DNA of 46,016 nt from JAPLMI01 sp043798375. GTDB lineage: Bacteria > Omnitrophota > Gorgyraeia > 2-01-FULL-45-10. The notes under the pieces were generated by a model. That model was not told the origin of the DNA and did no database searches. It saw only the letters and a program-made list of their open reading frames with translations. The first letter of the stretch is position 1. Every line of letters starts with the position of its first letter. The position numbers and the translations under genes are program-made. This document shows, one piece after another, positions 14,531-23,144 of the stretch. The stretch covers positions 1-46,016 of the forward strand of contig JAZDOS010000058.1 of NCBI GenBank assembly GCA_043798375.1, written 5' to 3'.

Positions 14531-15976
14531 TTAATCTTTGAAAAGAAAGTTCTTAAAGCACCACATATTCTTTTTATCCAGATACGCGCTCGGATTCTCT
14601 TTGAAAAATACCTGATAATTGGAAAAAGGAGTCCAGTCGGATTGGACCGAGGCCAGTTTCCCCAGGTACGGTTTCGCGATATTAAGGATACGGTCATAAG
14701 GGAGGTCGTCGGGGACGCATACCCCTTTATTGGGATTTTCGATCATCCACATTACCGCGGCCACCACGCCTATCGCGACCTGCATGGTCGTGGCGTTCTG
14801 ATGCGGGACGAGGCGGCGCGATTCCTCGATCGAAAGGATGCTTCCCGTCCACCACGAATTATATTTGTGGCCCATGATGAGCGCGCCCAATATATCTTCG
14901 CCCTTAGTGATCTCATCGTTCATAATTCGCAGCTTCGGCTGAAGCTCGTAATTCCTGCAACGCAGCTCGTGCAGGCTTGAGAGGGTTTCGTGACAAGTCA
15001 TGTAAGCGTAGTGGACCGTCGGGCGGTAGACGGGCTTACCTTTCTCCCGGACGGTGAGCTTATCCGATATACTGAACGCCTCACCGTGCCTTATGACCAT
15101 ACCGACGATCTCCTGATGCGGGATCCACGATCTCACCCACGTGTTTATGCCCATCTGCGATAAGAATATCTGGTTCTTCGGCCCATACGGCGGCACATGC
15201 GCTAAAAGAGGAAGCTCTTTCTCGTGTGTGCCCCAACCCATCTCGGCGGGCGAGATGCCTTCTTCCCTTAGCCCCTCGATCGACCAGGTGCCGACGAATT
15301 CGTCGACCTCTTTGGGCCGGTTTGTAATTTGAGTGTCGCGCTCGCTGCAATGGATCACTTTCACGCCGAGCGCCATCGCAAGGCGCGCGAAGCCCCTTTC
15401 ATGTATAGCCTTTTCAACCGTCTTAACGTTCTTCCGCGAAACGTCTTTATCCCGCACGAATTTTTCGGCGATATCGACCAGGCCGCGTTTCGTGAAATGG
15501 GATATGAGGCCCGGATTCGCGCCGTGGTCGACGACCGCTGTGGTCGAATGTTTCCATTTGGCCGCCGCTCTGCGAAGATCCATCTGCCTGTAGTATAGCG
15601 ATTTCTCGAAGGGAGATTTGTTGTGGATGTTCGCGTAAGGGTCCCATTCCTCGACGGATGTGTTGACATAGAGGACTTTATTGTCATGGCACCATGTGAG
15701 GATATCGATACAGCCTATGTTCCAGGCGAGGTCTATTATAAGGCCGCCCGGCGAAACGTGCCTGGAAAGCTCTTTTGCCAGGTTCATGGGCGTGATCTTC
15801 TCGGAATAGAATTTTACGCCCTTGTCGGTCCAGGGTTTCAGAATCTTGCGGTAGTCCTCGAAGTCAAGTATCGTTACGAATTTATGCGGGACTTTTATGT
15901 GTTTGAAAAGTATCGGCAGCGTGCACCGCGAAACGGACCCGTATCCGATTATAAGGATTTTATTTTTAAATTCCAT
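14531..15976 (-). CDS. Homospermidine synthase
   Basis: Joins two putrescine units (or transfers an aminobutyl group) in an NAD-dependent reaction. It is 481 residues, the usual length for the bacterial HSS family. The Rossmann start is KILIIGYGSVSRCTLPIL. Family-typical stretches are IIDLAWNIGC, TSVEEWDPY, VVDHGANPGLISHF, WGTHEKELP, YGPKNQIFLSQMGINTWVRSW and YAYMTCHETLSSL. It is transcribed first in a two-gene unit with the decarboxylase. Saccharopine dehydrogenase and carboxynorspermidine synthase share the fold but not these motifs or length. Confidence 0.92.
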   Translation of the reverse strand: MEFKNKILIIGYGSVSRCTLPILFKHIKVPHKFVTILDFEDYRKILKPWTDKGVKFYSEKITPMNLAKELSRHVSPGGLIIDLAWNIGCIDILTWCHDNKVLYVNTSVEEWDPYANIHNKSPFEKSLYYRQMDLRRAAAKWKHSTTAVVDHGANPGLISHFTKRGLVDIAEKFVRDKDVSRKNVKTVEKAIHERGFARLAMALGVKVIHCSERDTQITNRPKEVDEFVGTWSIEGLREEGISPAEMGWGTHEKELPLLAHVPPYGPKNQIFLSQMGINTWVRSWIPHQEIVGMVIRHGEAFSISDKLTVREKGKPVYRPTVHYAYMTCHETLSSLHELRCRNYELQPKLRIMNDEITKGEDILGALIMGHKYNSWWTGSILSIEESRRLVPHQNATTMQVAIGVVAAVMWMIENPNKGVCVPDDLPYDRILNIAKPYLGKLASVQSDWTPFSNYQVFFKENPSAYLDKKNMWCFKNFLFKD

Positions 15977-16069
15977 ATGTCCTACATTTTAATCAATATA
16001 ACGTTTTGTGTCAAGAAAATGAAAAAATAAAATGGATAAATGGCAGCCCTTTTATTTCCGCCAAAAATG

Positions 16070-16078
16070 TGATATACT
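16070..16078 (+). promoter_or_regulatory. Extended -10 promoter
   Basis: TGA-TATACT (16070-16078) forms an extended -10. The region 17 bases upstream (TTTTAT) is a poor -35, as often seen with extended -10 sites. The RBS AGGGGG and the GTG at 16104 follow at suitable distance. Confidence 0.5.
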
Positions 16079-16103
16079 ATTATCCAAACGAAAGGGGGAA
16101 AAG

Positions 16104-16424
16104 GTGAAGAAAAATATGAAAGGCATTTTAGCGGGGATATTGATCCTTGTGGTGGGCGGCCTGGCAATCAATAACTATCTGGCCGGCCTGGAAGTAAAAA
16201 ATTCGGCGAAGCAGATAGTTATATTAAACGATCTTATCAAAGAGAAGGATATGGCGATAGAGAAGCTTATCGTCGACAGGGATTCCAAACACCAGGAGCT
16301 GAATATTTTGAAGAAAGAGCTGGAGTCCGTTAAGACGGATTTGAGCAACACCGTTTTAAAGCTGCAGGTTCAAGCGCCAGCGTCTGTTGCGCCTGCGCCG
16401 GTAAAGGCTCCGGTAAAGAAATAA
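16104..16424 (+). CDS. Membrane-anchored coiled-coil protein, 106 aa
   Basis: I take the GTG at 16104, 5 bases after AGGGGG, not an outer ATG at 16032 that precedes the promoter. An inner ATG at 16116 is also possible. Features: one membrane helix near the N-terminus (GILAGILILVVGGLAINNYL), a long coiled coil (about residues 32-85, with IVILNDLIKEKDMAIEKLIVD) and an Ala/Pro/Val/Lys-rich end. No family is recognised. The topology suggests a periplasmic coiled coil with a tail that could contact the wall. Confidence 0.7.
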   Translation: MKKNMKGILAGILILVVGGLAINNYLAGLEVKNSAKQIVILNDLIKEKDMAIEKLIVDRDSKHQELNILKKELESVKTDLSNTVLKLQVQAPASVAPAPVKAPVKK

Positions 16425-16455
16425 GCCGGATACAAGCGGTTAAATATATTACCTG

Positions 16456-17256
16456 ATGAAGAAGAACGGGTTTGCCGCGTTTTTAGTGCTTACCTTAATA
16501 TTTATCCCTGTCTTTATCCGGCCCGCCTTTTCGCAGGAAGAAGCCCAGTATAAAAAATTTAAGCTGGAAAACGTCTCCTGCGATGCAGGTATGCTCTACC
16601 GCAAGACAGATAACGGCATGGAGATAGGCGTTTCCGCGATCGCAACAGGCAGGGGCGCCGAATTCAGGAAGTGGAACGTCGCCGACATAAGGCTTTACAT
16701 AGACGCCGAAAGGATAAGGCCGGATAAGAGCGATAAATTCTATGTCAAGAAGGAGTCGTTCTTCCGCATCCCGGCGGCTGTCTTATTTGCCATTCTCGGC
16801 ACTCAGATCGACGTCGGCGGAAGCTCCCTTGAAAAGGGGATCGCCAAGGCCGGCATGGCCGCGGGGCTGGGCCTTTTGGTTCTGCAGGCGCACGGCGAGA
16901 TAACCGGAGAAGCGCGTGTCTTCAACCTGGATAAAGACCTCGAGGATAAGATAGTCGGCGGCAGGGATGCCGTTGAGATAACCGTCGAAAATGAAGATCT
17001 GCACGAGAAGCAAACGATCAGGATCGGGATAGCGAAGACGATTGCCGAAACATCCAGAGAAGCCGATTTTAAAAAGATGGGCAAGCCCGAACTGCAGGAA
17101 TTGATCGATACGATGGAAGGCGAGGTCGTCACGCTGGAGAAGGAGCAAGGCGCGTATCGGTACGGCATCGATGCCGAATACGATGAGATACAGAGGAAGA
17201 TCGAAAAATGCCAGACCGAGCGCGGCATTGCGTATAAGGTATGGTTTGAAAAATGA
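16456..17256 (+). CDS. Exported protein of unknown function, 266 aa
   Basis: A Sec signal peptide occupies about residues 1-26 (FAAFLVLTLIFIPVFIRPAFSQEE). The mature protein has a beta-rich part (residues 30-90), a Gly/Ala-rich hydrophobic stretch (RIPAAVLFAILGTQIDVGG ... GMAAGLGLLVLQAHG, about 97-145), a second beta part (AVEITVENEDLHEKQTIRIGI) and a charged helical tail. The Gly-rich stretch resembles membrane-inserting segments of outer-membrane-associated proteins, but I recognise no family. It lies between two other envelope-type genes. Confidence 0.65.
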   Translation: MKKNGFAAFLVLTLIFIPVFIRPAFSQEEAQYKKFKLENVSCDAGMLYRKTDNGMEIGVSAIATGRGAEFRKWNVADIRLYIDAERIRPDKSDKFYVKKESFFRIPAAVLFAILGTQIDVGGSSLEKGIAKAGMAAGLGLLVLQAHGEITGEARVFNLDKDLEDKIVGGRDAVEITVENEDLHEKQTIRIGIAKTIAETSREADFKKMGKPELQELIDTMEGEVVTLEKEQGAYRYGIDAEYDEIQRKIEKCQTERGIAYKVWFEK

Positions 17257-17302
17257 ACCTCGTCCTTAAAGAAGGGCGCGGGGAGTTAGAGGGAAGATCG
17301 GG

Positions 17303-18046
17303 GTGAAGATCACTTTTCTCGGGACGAACGGTTGGTATGATACCCAAACCGGAAATACGCCCTCGGTCATTATCGAAACAAAGGCCGAATATATCATCCT
17401 GGACGCCGGTTTCGGGTTTTATAAGGCAAAAGGGATTATTTGCCCGGGAAAGCCCGTCTATCTATTCATAACCCACTTCCATCTCGACCATATCATAGGC
17501 CTGCATACACTTCCTATATTTAAACTCTCCCAGGGGATAGATATTTACACATCGCGCGGCGGCGAAAAGGCGCTCGGCGCCCTGTTAAGAAGGCCCTTCT
17601 CCACGCCGCCGGTCTTACTCGCGACAAAGATCCGGTTTAACGATTACACCAAAAAAAAGAAGCTTCCTTTCGGATTTGAATATGCGCGCCTGCGCCATTC
17701 CGTTCCGTGCGACGGTTTCAGATTTGAACTGGAAGGCGCCGCGGTCGTTTATTGCACAGATACAGGTATCTGCAATAATTTAAAACGCCTCGCAAGGTCG
17801 GCGGATCTTCTTATCGCCGAATGCTCGATGAGCCCCGGCGATAAATCGCCGAATCTTTTTCATATAACTCCCGAAACGGCGGCCCTCGCCGCGAAAGAAA
17901 CCGGAGTAAATCGATTAGCCCTGTGCCATTTTGATCCCGGGAAATATCCATCTATGGGCCATCGGAAGGCCGCGCAGGACGCGGCAAGAGCGATATTTCC
18001 TGAAACGATTGCCGCCGCCGACGGAATAACCATCGAATTGCCATGA
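17303..18046 (+). CDS. Metallo-beta-lactamase-fold hydrolase (RNase Z-like group)
   Basis: A 247-residue MBL-fold protein. KITFLGTNGWYDTQTGNTPSVII is the typical start of the RNase Z/phosphodiesterase group. The metal site THFHLDHIIG holds His58, His60, Asp62 and His63. Later ligands appear in YCTDTG (Asp) and LCHFDP (His). It lacks the exosite of tRNase Z, so a cyclic-nucleotide or other phosphodiester substrate is possible. It begins with GTG after GATCGGG. It overlaps the AsmA-like gene by 4 bases, so the pair is probably co-translated. Confidence 0.85.
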   Translation: MKITFLGTNGWYDTQTGNTPSVIIETKAEYIILDAGFGFYKAKGIICPGKPVYLFITHFHLDHIIGLHTLPIFKLSQGIDIYTSRGGEKALGALLRRPFSTPPVLLATKIRFNDYTKKKKLPFGFEYARLRHSVPCDGFRFELEGAAVVYCTDTGICNNLKRLARSADLLIAECSMSPGDKSPNLFHITPETAALAAKETGVNRLALCHFDPGKYPSMGHRKAAQDAARAIFPETIAAADGITIELP

Positions 18047-20475
18047 AAAGGTTCCGGTGGGATTTTTTTTATATCTTCGCGGCCCTCCTCATAACCCTGT
18101 TTACAGCCATAGCGTATCTGTGCGCGATAACATTGCCCGCGAGGGCGAAGACGTTAATCACGGCCGAAATAGAAAATGCGACCGGTAAATCAACCCTTAT
18201 CCGGTCGATGCGGTTCGAAATTCTTAAAGGGCTTGTGCTCGACGGCCTTGTCCTGTACGACAACGCCTCCGTCATAATAAGGGCGAAGGAAGCGACGAGC
18301 GGATTCCTGATACCGCCCGTCTTCAGAAAAAAAGTCATAATCCCGAAGATATTGATAAAATCCCCCTTCATCCTGGTTGAACGCCGCGCCGACAATTCCT
18401 TTAATGTCCCAGAGCTTATCCCGAGGGACTATGTGTCGAAAAGCGGCGTCCCCGTAGCCATTTACAGCATCGTCATCAGGGACGGCGTAATAAATTTTAC
18501 CGATAAAACGCTCTCACCGCCGTTTGTCAAAAGAATAGAAAATGCCGATATCGATATCCGCCTGGCGCTTCCGGACAGGATAACCCTCAACATCGATTGT
18601 ATAATCCCCTCCGATGCGCCGGCGAAAATAAAAGCGTCCGGTGAATATAAAATCCCGAAAAAAGAATCGTCCGCGCGGATAACGGTCAAGAATTTTTCTC
18701 CGAAAGAATTCGTCGATTATTACAGGACGGCGGGATTATCTTTTCCCGGGGGCCTTCTGGATGCCGGCATGGATTTACGCATCAAGGAAGGCATTATCGA
18801 TGCCGGCGTAAATGCTTCGACAAAAAAGCTTGTTGTCTCCAGGGACAATGTAAGAGCAACGCTCGATTCAAACGTAAAGGCGATCCTGCAATATGACGCC
18901 GTCTTTAAGCATCTTAAATATGCGGGCGATATTTATATCGATTATATGGATATCGCCGGCATCGATACGGTCGGGAAACTGGAGAACATAAAGGCGAAAG
19001 TGGAATTTAATAATTCGCGCGTCTCCTCGGACAATATCACCGCCAACGCTTTTGGTATACCGTGGAAGGCGAGAATAAACCTGGTCAATTTCGATAATCC
19101 CGTTTTTGACATATATGCCGCTTCGGAAACGCATTTAAGCGTTTTGCGGAAAATATTGGCGGACAATTTCAATATCAAATTGCCGACGGATATCGCCGGT
19201 AAGAGCAATATTGACCTTGCCGTCCAGATAGAACCAGGTAATCCGCCGAAATTGAACGGTTATATACAGATGAGTGATGCCGTGATAAGCCTGGGCAGCT
19301 CTAATTTCCCGATAGAACATATCAACGGAGAGGCGCAGTTTACCGCGAATAGCCTGACGTGGTCGGGCCTGGGCCTCATGTACCGCGGCAGAACCTATAA
19401 GGCATCGGGGGCCCTGACGAATTTCGAGTCTCCGGATGTTCAGCTTGATGTCGCGTCGGAAGAGATATCGTTCAAATCCATTTTTGCCGTCGATGACAAA
19501 TTGATAAAACTCACCCGGCTCGACGGCAGGTATTACGATTCGGAATTTTCGGCCGCGGGCCGGCTCGGCCTCGACGGCCCGGACAGCGTAAAAGCGGATA
19601 TCAACGGCCGGATCGATCTCGAGCTTAACGATCTTTTGGAAGCATTCAAATCCTCGCCCGATTTACAAAAAGCCAAACCGGCCGGCAGGCTCGAGCTCGA
19701 ATTCGCTCTCAAGGGCGATATGAAAGATTTGAAGAGATGCGATATCGCCGCCAGGGCCAAGAGCGGCCGCGTATCGCTTTACGGAATGGAACTTACCGGG
19801 TTAACATCTGATTACGCGCAAAGCGAGGGCGCCGGATATATAAAGTCCTCGAACTCTTCGTTCTACGGCGGCTCGATGTCGACAACGGGCAGGATCAACT
19901 GGGCCTCGAAAGAACTTCCTTATTCTTTTATCCTTAACATAAAAGGCGCAAAACTGGAAAAATATAAGAAAGACACGGAGATGAAGAGTAAGGACCTCGC
20001 CGGCGATATCAAATTATACGCGCACCTTTCCGGGTCTTTTAAAGATGCCTCCACGCTTACCGGATTGGGCAAGATATCCATTGCCAAAGGAAAGTTATGG
20101 CAGCTCGACCTGTTCGGGGGGCTGGGAATGCTCATCTTCACCAGCGATTTCAGCGACGTTGTTTTCGCCGAAGGATCGTGCGATTTCAAGATAAAAGATA
20201 AAGTGTTTTACACAAACAACATCAGCTTAAAGAGCGATCTCTTGGATCTTTACGGAACGGGCGCGCTCGGCTTCGACAGGTCGGTCAGCGCCTTATTGAG
20301 GCCGGAACTCGCCGAAGACGCGATGTATCCGGGCTTCAGAAAAAATATCGCGACAGCGATAGGAAAAGGCACTCTAATAGAGGTGTCCGGCACACTAAAA
20401 GATCCGAAATACAAAGCAAGGCCGAGCGTCTCCGGCATCGCGGAAGGCATGGCGAATGTTTTTCTTCAGCAATAG
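18043..20475 (+). CDS. AsmA-like envelope protein
   Basis: An 810-residue protein with one N-terminal membrane helix (FFYIFAALLITLFTAIAYLCAITLPA) and a very long periplasmic beta-rich region. N-terminal AsmA pattern: ATGKSTLIRSMRFEILKGLVLDGLVLYD, PKILIKSPFILVERRADNSFNVPEL. The C-terminal part (about 600-805) has GDIKLYAHLSGSF, GKGKLWQLDLFGGLG-type and VSGTLKDPKYKARP, as in AsmA/TamB C-domains. Such bridge-like proteins are thought to carry phospholipid to the outer membrane, implying a diderm envelope. It is coupled to the metallo-hydrolase upstream. Confidence 0.85.
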   Translation: MKRFRWDFFYIFAALLITLFTAIAYLCAITLPARAKTLITAEIENATGKSTLIRSMRFEILKGLVLDGLVLYDNASVIIRAKEATSGFLIPPVFRKKVIIPKILIKSPFILVERRADNSFNVPELIPRDYVSKSGVPVAIYSIVIRDGVINFTDKTLSPPFVKRIENADIDIRLALPDRITLNIDCIIPSDAPAKIKASGEYKIPKKESSARITVKNFSPKEFVDYYRTAGLSFPGGLLDAGMDLRIKEGIIDAGVNASTKKLVVSRDNVRATLDSNVKAILQYDAVFKHLKYAGDIYIDYMDIAGIDTVGKLENIKAKVEFNNSRVSSDNITANAFGIPWKARINLVNFDNPVFDIYAASETHLSVLRKILADNFNIKLPTDIAGKSNIDLAVQIEPGNPPKLNGYIQMSDAVISLGSSNFPIEHINGEAQFTANSLTWSGLGLMYRGRTYKASGALTNFESPDVQLDVASEEISFKSIFAVDDKLIKLTRLDGRYYDSEFSAAGRLGLDGPDSVKADINGRIDLELNDLLEAFKSSPDLQKAKPAGRLELEFALKGDMKDLKRCDIAARAKSGRVSLYGMELTGLTSDYAQSEGAGYIKSSNSSFYGGSMSTTGRINWASKELPYSFILNIKGAKLEKYKKDTEMKSKDLAGDIKLYAHLSGSFKDASTLTGLGKISIAKGKLWQLDLFGGLGMLIFTSDFSDVVFAEGSCDFKIKDKVFYTNNISLKSDLLDLYGTGALGFDRSVSALLRPELAEDAMYPGFRKNIATAIGKGTLIEVSGTLKDPKYKARPSVSGIAEGMANVFLQQ

Positions 20476-20505
20476 CGGTATTTGTGGTATAATTTAATCT
20501 GACTT

Positions 20506-20543
20506 TAACCTCAAAGGTTGCCTAAAGGCAACCTTTGAGGTTA
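20506..20543 (+). repeat. Perfect 17-bp palindrome, TAACCTCAAAGGTTGCC type
   Basis: TAACCTCAAAGGTTGCC (20506-20522) and GGCAACCTTTGAGGTTA (20527-20543) pair exactly around the 4-base loop TAAA. It lies between the AsmA-like gene and the lipoprotein gene and would form a very stable RNA hairpin 14 bases before the ATG. A near copy with one mismatch is at 29681. Confidence 0.9.
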
Positions 20544-20557
20544 GCTAAGGTAATGAT

Positions 20558-20995
20558 ATGAGAAAAATCCTGATAACATTATCGGTATGTATCCTCTTAA
20601 GCGGCTGCGCGGCATCGACAGAGCTCCTGAAAGGGTTTTTGGGCATATCCACTAAAGAGCTGGAGGAAGGCAGAACTGACGCGGCTGTTAAAGTCTTCGA
20701 TTATAACTATGATATGTGTTATAAGAAGACCGAGGCGATCGTAAAGGCCATGCCCAAGGTATCGGTTTATGCCCAGAACAAAGGAGGAATCGCATTCTAT
20801 TATATAGACCCCAACACTACGCCTGTCGGCGTATTTTTTAAAAGTATTGATCCTACCCACACGCAGGTCCAAATCTCCTCCCGGGATTCAAACGCCAAAG
20901 ATTGGGTCGCTAAGAACGTATTTTCCGAGACAGTCTTAAAAGCCACGCCTGACGCAAAGATCGATAAAGGCGGCGGCAGGCCCAGAACACGCTAG
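20558..20995 (+). CDS. Lipoprotein of unknown function, 145 aa
   Basis: The lipobox LLSGC at residues 13-17 follows a short signal peptide (MRKILITLSVCI), so the mature protein is lipid-anchored at Cys17. The mature part is a small alpha/beta domain (ALKVFDY-type VKVFDYNYDMCYKKTEAIVKAM ... GIAFYYIDPNTTPVGVFF ... THTQVQISSRD). That order resembles the small lipoproteins of the DUF3568 type, but this is only a shape resemblance. A strong hairpin repeat precedes its RBS. Confidence 0.75.
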   Translation: MRKILITLSVCILLSGCAASTELLKGFLGISTKELEEGRTDAAVKVFDYNYDMCYKKTEAIVKAMPKVSVYAQNKGGIAFYYIDPNTTPVGVFFKSIDPTHTQVQISSRDSNAKDWVAKNVFSETVLKATPDAKIDKGGGRPRTR

Positions 20996-21005
20996 GAATT
21001 TTTCT

Positions 21006-21035
21006 TTGACTCCACCCTTATTATAATGTTAGAAT
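21006..21035 (+). promoter_or_regulatory. Promoter for the purine gene cluster
   Basis: TTGACT (21006-21011), 18-base spacer, TAGAAT (21030-21035). AGGAG follows 5 bases before the purB ATG. The spacer also contains TATAAT, too close to the -35 to pair with it. No purine riboswitch-like structure is evident in this short leader. Confidence 0.6.
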
Positions 21036-21060
21036 ATCTTGCTATTTATCAGGAGATAAT

Positions 21061-22353
21061 ATGATAGAGAGATATTCACTTCCAAGGATGACCGCGATCT
21101 GGAGCGAAGAAAACCGCTTTAGAAAAATGCTTGATGTCGAGATCTTCGCATGCGAGGCCCTGGCCAAGCTCGGTAAAATTCCCAAACCCTCCTTATTTCA
21201 GATCCAAAAGCGCGCCCGGTTCGATTGCGGCAGGATCAAAGAAATAGAGCGCGAGACCAACCACGACGTAATCGCGTTCATCAAAAACATTTCCGAAAAT
21301 ATCGGCGAGGACGCTAAATTTGTCCACATGGGGCTCACCTCGAGCGACGTCCTCGACACCGCGCTCTCCGCCCAGATGCAGGGCGCCTGCGACATCCTTA
21401 TAGATGATATGAAGAAGCTTTTGAGGATACTCGCGCGCAAGGCCCGCCGCCACAAGAAGACATTGATGATCGGCCGCACGCACTCAGTCCACGCGGAGCC
21501 GATGACGTTCGGCCTCAAGATGGCGTTATATTACGACGAGACGAGGCGCAACCTCGAAAGATTAAAGAGGGCGCGCGAAATCATCTCGGTCGGCAAAATT
21601 TCCGGCGCGGTCGGGACATACGCGAATATCGATCCATTCGTCGAGGCCTATACCTGCAAAAAGCTCGGATTGAAGGCCGCGCGCATCTCTACGCAGATCC
21701 TGCAGCGCGACCGTCACGCGGAATTTCTGACCGCCATTGCCATAACCGGCACCTCTCTCGAAAAGTTCGCGACGGAATTCAGGAACCTCCAGCATACCGA
21801 GATCGGAGAGGTCGAGGAATATTTTTCGTCTACGCAGAAGGGCTCGAGCGCTATGCCGCACAAGAAAAATCCCATTATGTGCGAGCGCATAGCGGGGCTT
21901 GCGCGAATATTACGGGCGAACTCCATTGCCGCGATGGAAGATATCGTGTTGTGGCATGAGCGCGACATTTCACATTCATCCGTCGAGAGGGTGATACTGC
22001 CGGATTCGACGATACTATTGGATTACATGTTGAACAAATTCATGGATCTCGTGGGCCATCTGGTTGTGAACGAAGAGAGGATGAAGGAGAATCTGGATAA
22101 ATCCGGAGGCGCGATATTCTCCGGAAGGCTGTTATTGGAGCTTATTAATAAAGGCCTTTCGCGCAATGAAGCGTATGATAAGGTCCAGAAGGTCGCCTTT
22201 ACCGCCAAAAAAGAAAATATCGGGTTTAGAGACGCGCTTGTCTCGGACGACGGCATCCGGTCGATCCTTAACGAGCGGGAGATAGAGGATGTATTTGATT
22301 TCAAGTATCATCTGAAGAACACGGACAGGATATACAGGAAAGTGGGGATCTAG
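21061..22353 (+). CDS. purB: Adenylosuccinate lyase
   Basis: Cleaves SAICAR to AICAR and adenylosuccinate to AMP, both releasing fumarate. It is 430 residues, the size of the Bacillus-type enzyme. Motifs: ERYSLPRMTAIWSEENRF at the start, ETNHDVIAFI, GLTSSDVLDTA, GRTHSVHAEPMTFG (catalytic His) and the signature GSSAMPHKKNPI (catalytic Ser in the mobile loop). First gene of the purB-purC-purM-purD-purE cluster; a promoter and a good RBS precede it. Confidence 0.97.
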   Translation: MIERYSLPRMTAIWSEENRFRKMLDVEIFACEALAKLGKIPKPSLFQIQKRARFDCGRIKEIERETNHDVIAFIKNISENIGEDAKFVHMGLTSSDVLDTALSAQMQGACDILIDDMKKLLRILARKARRHKKTLMIGRTHSVHAEPMTFGLKMALYYDETRRNLERLKRAREIISVGKISGAVGTYANIDPFVEAYTCKKLGLKAARISTQILQRDRHAEFLTAIAITGTSLEKFATEFRNLQHTEIGEVEEYFSSTQKGSSAMPHKKNPIMCERIAGLARILRANSIAAMEDIVLWHERDISHSSVERVILPDSTILLDYMLNKFMDLVGHLVVNEERMKENLDKSGGAIFSGRLLLELINKGLSRNEAYDKVQKVAFTAKKENIGFRDALVSDDGIRSILNEREIEDVFDFKYHLKNTDRIYRKVGI

Positions 22354-22354
22354 T

Positions 22355-22424
22355 CGGTTAGCGGTTTTCGGTTTACGGTTTTCGCAAAAACGCCGACCGA
22401 AAACCTATAACCTAAAACCGAAAT
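22355..22424 (+). repeat. Imperfect palindrome of GGTTTTCGG units between purB and purC
   Basis: The left side holds repeated CGGTTTTCGG/CGGTTTACGG units. The right side holds ACCGAAAACCTATAACC and AAAACCG, so the two halves fold on each other imperfectly. The sequence differs from the TAACCAGG family but occupies the same type of place: right after a stop and just before an RBS. Confidence 0.7.
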
Positions 22425-22439
22425 AGGAGAAAATGCGTA

Positions 22440-23144
22440 ATGAATAAACTGAAGCAAATCTACGAAGGCAAGGCGAAGAAGCTGTACGAAACGGAAAGCC
22501 CGGATCTATTGATCCAGGAGTTCAAAGACGACGCGACGGCATTTGACGCGACGAAGCGCGGCACTATCCTGAACAAGGGAGTCATAAATAATAAATTATC
22601 CGAGAAGATTTTTACGCTTCTTACGAAAAAAGGGATCCCGACGCACTTCGTAAAACGCCTGAATGACCGCGATATGCTCGTCAAAAAAGTCCAGATCGTC
22701 CCTGTTGAGGTAACGATACGAAATATCGTGGCCGGCGGCATGGCGAAACTTCTGGACCTGGAAGAAGGGATCGTCCTGAAGGAACCCGTCCTCGAATATC
22801 ATTACAAAGAGGACAAGCTCCACGACCCGCTGATAAACGACTACCACATAAAGGCGCTTGATATCGCTACCGATAAAGAGCTCGACACGATCAAGAAATA
22901 TTCCTTCATGGTCAATGAGGCGCTGAAGAGCTTCTTCGATTCCAAGGGGCTTATCCTGGTCGATTTCAAGCTCGAATTCGGACGATGCAAAAATAAGATT
23001 ATACTTGCCGACGAGGTTTCTCCTGACACATGCCGGCTTTGGGACAAGACGACGAAAGAGAAGCTCGATAAGGACCGGTTCCGCCGCGACCTCGGCAACG
23101 TCGAGGAGGCGTATCAGGAGGTATTGCGAAGAGTCATGGAATAA
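22440..23144 (+). CDS. purC: SAICAR synthase
   Basis: Ligates aspartate to CAIR with ATP. It is 234 residues, the usual bacterial length. Motifs: IYEGKAKKLYETE (nucleotide-binding start), EFKDDATAFD, GIPTHFVKRL, PVEVTIRNIVAGGMAKLL, DPLINDYH, VDFKLEFGR and LADEVSPDTCRLWD. AGGAG lies about 13 bases before the ATG. It is followed immediately by purM with no gap. Confidence 0.97.
   Translation: MNKLKQIYEGKAKKLYETESPDLLIQEFKDDATAFDATKRGTILNKGVINNKLSEKIFTLLTKKGIPTHFVKRLNDRDMLVKKVQIVPVEVTIRNIVAGGMAKLLDLEEGIVLKEPVLEYHYKEDKLHDPLINDYHIKALDIATDKELDTIKKYSFMVNEALKSFFDSKGLILVDFKLEFGRCKNKIILADEVSPDTCRLWDKTTKEKLDKDRFRRDLGNVEEAYQEVLRRVME

Noticed and set aside
14090..14980. 296-codon plus-strand frame across the decarboxylase and homospermidine synthase
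   Set aside because: Antisense to two genes with clear catalytic motifs and spans their junction; no RBS or family signature.
21012..21060. Purine riboswitch before purB
   Set aside because: The leader is under 30 bases after the likely start of transcription, too short for the aptamer, and shows no conserved loops.
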